64,000 bases of DNA, taken from NCBI GenBank assembly GCA_037043015.1, contig CM073323.1, positions 10,537,758 to 10,601,757 on the forward strand, written 5' to 3'. This DNA comes from Bryum argenteum (Eukaryota; Streptophyta; Bryopsida; Bryales; Bryaceae). Positions 1-10,548 of this stretch are shown here, in pieces; the stretch's first letter is position 1, and every line of letters starts with the position of its first letter. Position numbers and translations under genes: made by a program. The notes under the pieces were generated by a model. It did no database searches. It was not told the DNA's origin and saw only the letters and a program-made list of their open reading frames with translations.

Positions 1-2226
1 TAAACAAGCGAAGGCCTCTCATTTCAAAAATATTATTTAGCCTACTATCTAGAAGAGATGTGCTACTTATCTAGCCTAAGCTAATGGAAGGTAAAATTTT
101 CACAAGTGTAACCTTGTGATACATTCTAACGATCCAAAGCTCTACAATCAAATTTCTTATAGTACTTCCTACCATATGTGAAACGAAGCTTTGTACACAA
201 TCATTGATGACCATTTTGCATCAATGTACTTGAATGTGTGTGAAAATGTTTATGCAATTATGCAAGACTAAATAGGAAATTTTGAATGTGAGGAGAGAGA
301 TCAAGAATCACCAAACAATGAAGAATGTATTCATAACAAAGTTTGATCAAGATGACTATCTCCATGTGTGTGAAATCAATCTCCATGTGTGTGAAATACA
401 ACAAAGTATGTTGTATGCTATTCAATATTTTTATTGTATTCTAGTATGTGTAATGTATAATGTGTTGTATTCTCAACTATTTCAAGAGTTATACAACTCC
501 AAATTATGATTATATTATCAAAAACTTGCTCATATACGATTTGGCACATCCCTTATGAATACCTTAAAGATTAGTTTGTAATGACTATGATAGAATTTAG
601 TTGAAACACTTGAATCGACCCACATTGAAGCTCCCCCGCCTTAAAAGGCTAACTCAATCGAATATGGTATAAATTTTCATGCCATACATCCTTTTTCGGC
701 TTGAAAAGTTTTAGTTTGTCAAACATGAAATAAGAGAGTTAAGAATGAAGATCAATAACTTCCTAGTTGGAATTGTTTGATATGAAGAGGTTTGGTATTA
801 GAAACCAATCAAAGTAATATGACTACAATACTCCTAAAAGAACCACATGAATGCAGAAGGATTTCAAGTATATTTTGGTGAGTGATATTTTGGAAAATTA
901 ACCATTCTCTCTATGTTTGTTTGATCTTTCATCATTCTATACATTGCGTCTATACTCAATAGAAACAACAGGAATGTGAAGAAAATTACAAATTGTGTTT
1001 CATTCTTCTTACACTATCAAAGAAGTAATTGATCAAAGTGGCCACTTAGTATTTCCAAACTATAGTAATATTCTACTGGCATTTCATCAAGGGTAGGTCA
1101 AAGAGACATGTTATTCACACAAACCCCAGAAGGGCTTGATGTTATTTATTTATCTCCAAACTATAAGGCGATTAATGGATGCGAATGGAGAGTAGATCTT
1201 TCAAAAACTTGCCTGTTTGAAAAAGGACGGACCTACGAACAAGCAAAGCATGATTAAGTAGGTTAGAATCAAATCATACCATAACAGGCACAAATTGGGT
1301 ACTGCCACAGAACAATTGGACCATGTAACAAAACCAGTGAATGCGAAAGGAATGCAATTTAATAGCACGTGAATACTCATGAAAATACCTATTCAAAAAC
1401 ATAACAAAGCCCAAACACAACCAACCAGAAACACAGCCAAACAATCAAACATGATGAAACTTCATGTAACGGAAACATGTACTCATCACAACCTTCGAGA
1501 GTATAAAAAACACGCCGCCTCACGTACTTATGAATGTAATTCCTACATCGATGCAGAACTCATATAAAAGATCTCACCAAAAAAGAAAAAAACATCAAAA
1601 CAACAAGCCTGTTTCATTCACAAACTCAACCTGCATTGGCATTGGGACCAGTATTGAAACCGAAATTGTCACTTTCTCAACTTTTCATACAAATGCCTTC
1701 TCCCATAATATCATCATATAAATTTACTGCACTCAACTGCAACAACTTTCTAACACCAAATCTCTCGGCAAAAAGACAAACGTCTCGAAATTGAGAATAT
1801 CGAGCAATGTTCAGAAGTACCTTTCTTGGCTCTCACATTGATCCATTCAGAGAAAATTAGCCAAAAAAGAACCCTCAATGATATCGTGTAACAATTATAT
1901 TAGTAAATACCAAAATGTCGTGCCATTTGTCACACAAAAACTTTGAAGCAACAATTCTTCTCGACATATAGCATGAGTGTATGTGCACCTAAGAAGGTGA
2001 AGCCATTACTTGAAGTTTGTGACTGCTACATCTTCCAATTTCTTCAAAGCTGAATCCACCTGCACACCCATAATACAGTTGTTTCTATAAAGTTGAGATA
2101 CCTTAAGAAATACACTTTAACTCATGAAAACAACACAAAATTTGAACATCAAACAATTACTTGCCACAACCATGCACCAACTTATGTAACGCACCATGTT
2201 TCACTTGTCTTTAGAGGAGAACGTGA
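1..2226. other. AT-rich stretch without a recognisable gene
   Basis: All open frames are short (under 90 codons), and none has a recognisable motif. A 17-base direct duplication (ctccatgtgtgtgaaat) lies at 360-376 and 381-397. The right part is probably the 3' flank of the minus-strand transposase gene that ends at 2227. I saw no CACTA terminus that could mark the end of that transposon. Confidence 0.5.
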
Positions 2227-5200
2227 TCAATTGGTACTTATCCACTCTATGGGTTCACCAGAACAAGTTCTAGTGATTCTAAAGTTCAAGAGCTCTTTCA
2301 CCAAACAATGCCATGATCTTGTACACACATTGCCAGAGCATATGTATTTTTGAGAATGGCTTCCAGTCGATTGTTCACAAGTCTGCAACCACTCCAAATC
2401 CACAGTGCCAACAAAATAATCTTGTTCTTCGAGGGAACCTGCAGCAATATCTTTTCTCCTTTCAAGCTCTTCCACAGGCTCATCAAGTAAGTACTTTTGT
2501 TTTGTCACACTTCTCACCACTGCAATTGAGAACATAGGTCGATTTCGTTGCCACTCAAGGCCTCTTGCCAAGACCACATCTCCAACCTTGGGATAAGTTG
2601 GTACGCAACCTGGCTTTCCAATTGCAAGCAAATGGTCTCGAGGTGCTATATCTTCAAGTTCATAGGCCACAAATACAGGGACATTTTGGCCACATATGGG
2701 CAAAGGAATAAATTTGAACATGATCTGTTCTACGAGCCTAATATTAAAATCACACCATTCTTGCAAATGATCTCTTTGAACCACCTGCATCCCTGTCAAG
2801 TCATGCTCCAAAGCCATGGCCACTGAAATAGAACTTGGAATAGTGACATAATATTCTCCTTCAAAAAATGCTTCCTTTAAGCCCTGGAACTCATGAATGA
2901 AGAATTTTTTGACTTTTGCTTTCCAAGTCCATGAATGGTTGGAAGATGCCCCATCAGGTTCAATGACTACCAAGTCATTTACTCTATATACTTGTCCATG
3001 CAGCAGTAGAGAAGGAAAGACTTGAATAGATGCACTAAAGAAAGGTAAAAGATCTTCATTGAACCCTGCATGGAGACTCCAATATGATTGCAGATATAAC
3101 CTTTCTGTCTCCAAAAGTCTGGAGTCCAAGCCTTTCTTTCGACCTATAAGGATTCCTTTCTTCTTCATGAGCTCTTTACAAAAACACGGTCTCATTGTCG
3201 GTATCAGCTTCCAAAGAGCTCTTGCAACATCTTGAGAAGGTGTAACAATAACGCATGATGCATGCCATTGTTCACATACCAAACTTGAACATAAAAGCTC
3301 AATCCGTTGCACATTAGTTGAGGGCTGAAGATATTTATGTACCTGTACAAGAGCCCTACATCCTGGAAATAAGCCATCATCATCGACTTGTATACTCTTG
3401 TAAATCTTTGTAAACCAGTACCTTGAAAAATAGTTGCTGTAGGTTACTTCACTATTGACTTGATTCGATGGGATGTTGATGATATTCGAAACCTCCCTCT
3501 CAAAAGAGTAACACCAAAAGATGTCATGACCACCGTGCCTTAGAATATCATCCAAGAGCTCTCCACTACCTACAAAATAGTTATAAAATTATAACATCAC
3601 ATTGATTAGGCATATGTAATTATAAAATTATCAAAACGAGCACATAATCACTTCTTTATATTCAAAGTTATTAAAGGAAAAGCACATAAAAAAGAAAAGA
3701 GAAATGTGATACCTGCTACATGCTCCAATATAGAAGAATTGGGACCGACACTCTCCTCCATCATAATGTGCCAAGCAGCTAGGAATTGTTTTGCATTCTG
3801 CATTCCTTGGAATGTCCACCCATGTTTTCTACTATGAATGTAAAAAAGGCGGCCAATTTCTGTTAGCAACATTCCTGAAGCACCCAAAATGGATCCAGGC
3901 CCAAGATTCAAATGGTCTAAAATGTGCGGCAAGCACCACATAATAAAAATATGATATTCTTCAGCTTTATAATAGCCTATAGATGCTAAATTTCGAGGCC
4001 ACCTTGCTCCAAATCCAACAGGCCGAAGCTTCTTCACAGTAGCCATTGCCAAGTCAATATCCCTGGTCTTTCCAATCTCCTCAGCATACTTTATAAGAAG
4101 AAGAACATACTTCTTGAATATGCATAGTGACAAAACATGCATGACATCATAGACCAAGTCTCTTACAAGGTCAAAACCGTACAAATTATACAGCCTCCAC
4201 AGACTTGAATACCCTGAAATGCCTGTTTCAAAAACAAAATGTGTTTGTAACTGTGAGAGACTTTTCAAATTCTTCTAAATTTTTTACAATAATTTAGTTC
4301 TACTAATGATAAATGCTAATAGAAAAAACCACAAACATCTCAACGATTTCAACAAATTAAAAACCAAAAACGTACCTCCTTCACGCCCAACCATGTCTCT
4401 TTCTCTTCCATGAGGTAATTCACGCCAAACTTCCAATGCTGAAGCAGTGCTCTCAGCTGTGCGAATAGGGGGAGGGGTTCTAAATTGTTGCCGACTATCG
4501 TAATATTCCACTAGGCCTTTCTTTGTATTTGGTGTTCCTCGCCATCTTGATGGAATCTTGTGCCGTCTACATGCAGAATAACCTCCAAGTTTCCACCCAC
4601 CAATCTTAGTTTGGTCTGGATGGTCCCCAGTCCAAATTGATAGTATGGCCCGACATTCAATAGGTTCACTGATATATACTTTGGGCAGTTTATCAGATAT
4701 CAATTCCACTGGATAATTATAAACCACTCTAAATCCATTTACAAATATGGCCTCCAGATCTGTAATCAGTGGTTGTATAAATGACATCAACACTCCATCA
4801 CCACTTTTTATCAGTTTTTCAGAACTCGTAGGAATGAATAGAATGGGTATAGGACCTACAGGCTCTATTTTTCCAGCATTCAGTACAACTAGATTTACTG
4901 CCCAACAACTTTTTGAGCTTGTCTTCGCAGTTGAAAAGCCGTCCCAGTGTAGCATCAAGGAGAAATTTCGAGGATCTCCCTGTATATTCCACAGAATAAA
5001 TGATGCAAACATCAATAATACATGCATATCAAAATCAAGTTGGAAATATGCTGCAGCAATGCATTATAAGCATAGATTTCAAAAGCAATGTACTATAGTA
5101 TAAACAAAGATACAAAAAGCTTACCTTTTTTAGTTTTTTTGGAGCAGAAATTCGGGTTGAACACTCAGTACATGGAAACAAATATTTTTTGGACGCTTCA

Positions 5201-6354
5201 TTCCAGTTTGTAAGCAACTCCTCACACCTTGTTGGAAATGCTTTGTATGCATGTAAACAAAACGTGTTTGGGCATATGACTGGTGCTTCCCACTCCCCTT
5301 CAGGATCAAAAAATGCTTGAAGTTCTCGAAATTTTGCTCCGTCAAAGTTCTCTTCAATCTTATCTGGTATTACTGAAGGATCCCTTCCCAACCACCTTCC
5401 TTTGCTTCTCCAAGTGGTCAAAAGTTTATGGCATATAGACCTACTTTTACAAAGACTCTTTAGTACTTGACCAACCGGCATGTACTCAAATGCTAAAATA
5501 GTTTTCCTCATTTTCTGACAAATAGGGCATTTCTCTGAACACTCTACACAATCACGTTTGTACTTCTTCTGGCTTGGCACACATTGACATTGCACCATCT
5601 CAGCACCCTTGTAAATGTCTTCTTCATTTGGCTGTAGAAGCTCTGGTGAATGTGGCACTTCTTTAGATCCTGTACACAATCTCCATCTTTCTGCCTCTAT
5701 TAAACCAATTGAAGAATAAAACTTCTTCAAATCCCCCTAAGAGCTTGGAGCATCAAATTCTTCTAATTCTCCTCTCCAAGTTGGACCAGCAAGTGTTAAT
5801 AGTTTTCCCAAAGTTAACCCAGTATGATCAATGCGACCATCTTCAAATACTTTAGGCTCTTCTTCAAGACATCCGAAGAGCTCATGCAACATATGATCTT
5901 GTAATTTGATTGGTACATGAGCATCATCCCACATACTTTGAAGTTCTATCATGCGACATGTAATTGCTTTTTGCAAGGTCAATGCTTGGGGTGCAAGTCT
6001 TACTGGTTCACTAGAATAAGGGCTTCCTTCTGGACCAGAACTTGGACAATGTCCCACATCTGTGTCCTTCCCTTCATGCATATGTATGTCTTCTGGTTCA
6101 CTAGAACAGGAGCTCCCTTCTCGACAAGAACTTGAACTATCTTGCACATGTGTGTCTCCTGTAAATTCCATCCTGCATGGTTCTGTATTAGTTGATGGAT
6201 CATGTGGAGCAGCATCTATAACTTGGTTACTCAAATGCTTGTATACAGTACTTTTGCTCCACCATTTCAACCCTCGACATATAATACAGAAACACTGCAT
6301 TAGTTGTTTACTACTTGATGCTCCTTGCTCCATATTGACTCCCTCCTTATCCAA
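2227..6354 (-). pseudogene. TNP2-like (CACTA/EnSpm) transposase gene, four exons, in-frame TAG
   Basis: The gene can be joined from four exons with GT-AG borders and matching phases: 6354-5125, 4979-4376, 4222-3713 and 3569-2227 (1,229 codons including the stop). The N-terminus has a zinc-finger-like CFCIICRG segment typical of TNP2-family proteins. Next come RWRLCTGSKE and a cysteine-rich CPxC region, LMLHWDGFS (probable first catalytic Asp), ILSIWTGDHPDQ (probable second Asp), a GFDLVRDLVYDVMH block, KAEEYHIFIMW and FWCYSFERE. These match, in order, the layout of tnp2-type transposases. The C-terminal part with VNDLVVIEPDG and WKAKVKKFFIHEF resembles the tail domain of the family. The frame is interrupted once, by TAG at 5737-5739 (after FDAPSS), and continues in the same frame afterwards. 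That makes it a recently disabled copy, or a domesticated gene with a lesion. No flanking CACTA termini were found. Confidence 0.75.
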
Positions 6355-6645
6355 AAACTTTCTTCAAGAGTAACAAGGAGCTTCTTCTCTGTGGTTCTTG
6401 TTGACTGCATATTACAGTATAACACACATGACTGTGAATAAGTACCAATGGTCCGACAAAGAGCTCGTTAATGGTACAGAGCATCAACCATAAACAACGT
6501 TAACCTGAACTATACGAATGCAACGTTAACCTCAAGTTTACAAATGCAGGGTTAAAGTTTGATTTCTCCATCTCTTGTATAAGTAATAATTAGGTACACA
6601 ATTGATTGTTGAATGAACCTGCCTAGAACGTGGAAACAAGAATGA

Positions 6646-6735
6646 GAAGGCATGATCGTACCAATCCTTGCAATTCTCACATCGAACAATCAAATCGTCG
6701 GGATTATAAGGCATCTTCCATTTACAATACCTACC
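6646..6735 (-). pseudogene. PHD-finger exon fragment (EBS/SHL-like)
   Basis: The minus strand encodes RYCKWKMPYNPDDLIVRCEN followed by CKDWYD. The PHD finger of the plant BAH-PHD readers EBS and SHORT LIFE has YCKCEMPYNPDDLMV and CKDWYHPAC at the same spacing. Two zinc ligands are damaged: the second Cys is Trp (CKC to CKW) and the HPAC segment reads DHAF. A TAG that could serve as a splice acceptor lies directly before the TATTGT codons. I see no BAH domain upstream and no downstream exon. This is therefore an isolated, decayed exon. Its position next to a transposase gene suggests capture of a host gene piece, which is inference. Confidence 0.55.
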
Positions 6736-6790
6736 CACATCGTAGAAAAAATATCAATTATGTGAGCATTTAACTGTAAGTGATATGAAT

Positions 6791-7118
6791 GTAAGAAACC
6801 TACTCGGTACTCGGTAAGAAACCTAACAATCTTGCACTGTTTACCAAGCATGATTCGACTATTCACATTGAGCGGCAGGTCTTGACATGTATCGCACCAC
6901 AAGCAAGCAGACGTATGCAACTATTACTTGAATTTTAATCAATGTAAGAAACCTACTCGATACTCGGTAAGAAACCTAACAATCTTGCACTGCTTACCGA
7001 GCATGAATCGACCATGCACGTTGAGCGGCAGGCCTCGGCAGGCCTTGACAAGTATTGCACTACAAGCAAGCCGACGTACGCAACTACGGTGCGGTCATTA
7101 ACGGTAACTTTAATCAAT
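6791..7118. repeat. Tandem duplication, two units of 153 and 175 bp
   Basis: Unit 1 (6791-6943) and unit 2 (6944-7118) both start gtaagaaacctactcg, share taagaaacctaacaatcttgcactg and gagcggcagg, and end aattttaatcaat or actttaatcaat. Unit 2 carries extra bases (a doubled ggcaggcct and the segment around 7085-7105). Within each unit gtaagaaacct itself occurs twice, about 24 bases apart. No function is apparent. Confidence 0.85.
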
Positions 7119-8344
7119 CCTGCGCGTGAACTGTAGGCTTGCCAGTGCCTTAGTATTGAGAATGGATGGAAAGTAATTGAATGGATGGATGATTCTTTGT
7201 GATTGGATGATTATTTGTGAATGGACAGGTTGATCACTCATGATTGGACAGGTTCATGAATCCTCAGATCGTGAGATCGCCTTCGAGAAAGCGCGCTTGC
7301 ATTTTGTATTGAGAGAGTACTTCCAAATCGCAAACATCGCAAGCTTACATGCGAGAGAAGAGTGCAATCGATGCAATCTGGAGGCGCGAGGCAGGAGATT
7401 AATGCGGAACAGCCACCGCTTGCGCTTAAAACTAACGTTTCCTGAGGTAAAACAAGTGTTTGAGGAGCGGTTTGTAGCTACTCTTTCAAGACGGTGTCGC
7501 GCATCTTCGGCAAGTCTGAGTCGGTATGTAGCTCTGATTTGAACTCAAAATGAGTATGTCGAGCTCTTTATTTGAGGAGTGCTTTTAGTATCAAGCATTT
7601 GAACATTTTCTTGCTTTATCGTTCTATGTACGCAGTACGCAGTGCTATAATTGAATAGCAATTCAAAAAGTCAAAATTGAGTAAAGAAACGTGAAATAGG
7701 TGATGCTTTACGATTGAAATTGTTGTTACCGTTAATTGTGAAGTTTTCTCTCTTGTGCGATAATGTATTATTTACTTTTCTAGCATGTATACTTTCGATT
7801 GTGACGAGCTGTTACAGCACCTCCTGGCCTGTTTTATTGAATGGTTCATCTTCCAGATATTCCAATCACCATGGAAGCTCCTATGAATTGACTTGGACCT
7901 GGTTTGTTCTCACTAATATATTGCTCAGGCTCTCACTAGTTTAGCTGTAAACCATTTCAGTTGAATGTTGAGACTCCGTATGGTAGTTCAGAGATAGGTA
8001 GGCGACCCGATCATATTCTTTGTTTAGTCTAAATTGTAGTTTTTGGTGATGCTCATTATTTTGTGTCTGGCCACTATTTCAATCATTTCGACTGAAAATG
8101 ATCAAAATTTTCCGCAGCCTGTTGTGAGAAGTGGTTCTGCCTATCTTGTAGGATTCGTACTCAAGAATACTAAACTTGGCGGTGGAGAAGACGAAGGTGG
8201 TCCAGGTACTTCACTTCATGCCAAAGATTTCCTGTAATTGTGAGTATGGTCTTTCAGAAGCTTGTTACCTCCCCTGTACGAGTCCATTTTACACTCTAAC
8301 GATTGCCTTTACAATCTAACCACTCGTATTTTTGTCTCCAGGCG
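7119..8344. other. Gap upstream of the hypothetical gene, probably promoter and 5' UTR
   Basis: No recognisable protein. The plus-strand gene starting at 8345 is directly preceded by tttttgtctccaggcgATG, a good splice acceptor. A 5' UTR or coding exon therefore probably lies in this gap. A 100-codon open frame at 7240-7542 has no recognisable motif and could be part of such a leader. Confidence 0.4.
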
Positions 8345-9629
8345 ATGGCAGCGAAAGTAACTTTCGTCAATAGAGACAACAAATCACAAATCTTGAAAGT
8401 AAATCTTTTTGGGCTAGACAAGAAGCGTGTGAAGGTGGCGAACATCATTGCGTGTTTGAACTCAAAAATGGCAATTATGCAAGACGGATGCATTCTTGAA
8501 GCAGATGATGATGGCCTAAGCATGGATACTTTTGATGCTGGAGCGACTTACATGTTTTCTCTTGTGCCATATTCTAGTGTTGCCCTTCCGTACTCTACAA
8601 GCAATGAAGGGGACTCGGCCAAACAAGGAAACTTGGAGCCTGGACGCTTAGTGCAAAAAGAGGTGAATAAGGAAACAAGATGTATAAGTCAGCAAGGAGT
8701 ACTTGCCCAGTCCGGAGTGAAAGATTCTTATCGCCCAGGCACTTACAGCCAACAAGAGTTGTACGATCGCATCTTCAAGAAGGCGCCAAGCAACATGATG
8801 GGGCTTTTATGGGGGAGAAACTTCTTGCGTGAATATCACCCCTTGCAGTGGAAAGTCTACAAGCAAAATGTGAGTATGGTGCGATCTTGGTTTTACGATG
8901 AAGACGTTTCTGATATTGCTACATTTCTGAAGAGCAATCTGAGAAATCAACAAGCTATGGTGGAGAAAGTGAAAGATTACATCAAAACCAAGGAGCCTTC
9001 TCTTTCTGCTTTACTTTTTCAGTCAAGTGGAAGTTTGTTGCTTATTCGTTGGCAAGTGGATGAAATTTACGAATGGTTTAAGGGGCACAAGCACTATTTT
9101 GGCGCTAAACCAAGAAAAACCAGGTATTAAAAAGCTTACATTCTTGAAAATTTTGAGCTTTTGAAATCTTTGAATTTTTGTAGCATGAATTTAGTTGCAA
9201 TTTGTATGATGAAGTTTATGCAATTGCTCTTTTCTCAGGAGCCTGGTACAACCAGACAACATGGAGGCTCTCAAGAGCGTGATACAACCAAAAAACACTG
9301 AGGCTTTACACTCTATGAACATGAGGTTTCAAGAACCGGATGGCATTCATCAAGAACATAATGAGATTAATATTGCTCAAGGTTTGTGCAATACTCTTGC
9401 ATTTTGTAGATCATTCTTTCACGAATGTGTTGCCTTGATAAATTGATAAGTAAATTGATAAATTGCCTTGTGTTGGACATCATGTGCAGGTAAAGCTTTA
9501 TCTCAAAATATATCATGTAAGGTCAGAGAAGGCGAAAAGAACAAAAACAGAGAGGTACAAAAAGAAAACTCACATGAAAGTAACAAGGTGCAAGAAGAAA
9601 GCTCAAATGAAAGTAACGAATATGAGTGA
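8345..9629 (+). CDS. Hypothetical protein, three exons (353 aa)
   Basis: I do not recognise this protein. Exons 8345-9123, 9239-9381 and 9490-9629 join in phase across GT-AG introns, which supports a real gene. The first exon (259 codons) starts MAAKVTFVNRDNKSQILKV. It holds hydrophilic sequence, a Pro/Tyr segment (SYRPGTYSQQELYDRIF) and a Trp/Tyr-rich part (MGLLWGRNFLREYHPLQW, IRWQVDEIYEWFKGHKHYF). Exon 3 ends with repeats of ESN (SHESNKVQEESSNESNEYE) before TGA at 9627-9629. The reading frame continues unbroken beyond this TGA to a strong donor at 9692/9693 (AAG|GTAAGC). The TGA may therefore be a disabling mutation rather than the natural end. No transmembrane segment or signal peptide is visible. 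Confidence 0.5.
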
Positions 9630-10548
9630 TTGAGGAATAAAAGAGTATTGGAGAATAATACAAAGATGCTGGAACTCTTTCCACAAATCAAGGTAAGCAT
9701 TAGGAAAATAAAGGATTGGTTTACCTTGATTAGGTAATATGGATTGGTCGTTTAGTCTTCACTTACCATATTTGGTCTTTATTGGTCACTGTAGTGATTG
9801 TATCTTTGAAGTTGGGTGTGTGTGCTAAGATTGAGATATTGATTGACAGAGTGTATTGTTGTGAAATTTGATCTTAATATCCTTGCTTTGATTGCGATCG
9901 CTACTTCTTTGTATCAGATTTCAGTATGTAAACTTACCTGTTTCCTAGTGTCTTGATCTTACTGATTATATAGCATGTCTTATAATCATGCATTGGCAGG
10001 TTGCTTCAAATAGCCTCAAACGAAAGAGGATCGAAACTCTGAAAGTGGTAGAAGCTATCTGTGATACTACAACGAAGGCCGTTAAACCAAAGGCCAAAAA
10101 ATCCATTGACGATGGAGACAAACTTTTGAATGCATCACTTGCTAGAGACTTGGATATGCAATTTCAGGTAAAGGAGAAACGTTTTGTTTTTGTTGATTTC
10201 AAAAGTTATTGTATCATATCTTTATGATATGTCTCTTGCCCTTGAATCATTTCAAGGGATTCAAATGAAAACTCTTCCAGAAAGCTCCAAGAAGCAATTG
10301 CCATGGTGGTCATGGGACTTGGGAAGACCCATAAAGTACTTTCTGCGGTTTGTGGATTTGCAAGCAAGATATTTCCTGAATTCTTCATCAACACTAGGAA
10401 GGAAGAAATTGATCTTCGGAGGAGATTGCAATACCTTGATTTGGTGGTGGTGTGGGCTTTGAAGGAATTCAAAGTGGGCATCATCAATGCTCCACCTTTC
10501 AGTGATGGGCCACAACTACTCTTTTTAGATAACATCAAGAAACTTTAG
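9630..10548 (+). pseudogene. Likely 3' continuation of the hypothetical gene, behind an in-frame TGA
   Basis: After the TGA the same frame reads LRNKRVLENNTKMLELFPQ to the donor at 9692. A further exon, 10000-10167 (acceptor ggcag, donor TTTCAG|GTAAAG), then fits in phase 0. It encodes a basic stretch (SLKRKRIETLKVVEA, KAVKPKAKKSIDDGDKLL). A last open block to 10548 (QEAIAMVVMGLGKTHKVLSA ... LLFLDNIKKL, stop TAG) looks coding, but I could not place its acceptor with certainty. AG at 10284 keeps phase; AG at 10256 does not. The GLGKT string resembles a P-loop, but no other helicase or NTPase motif follows. Confidence 0.35.
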
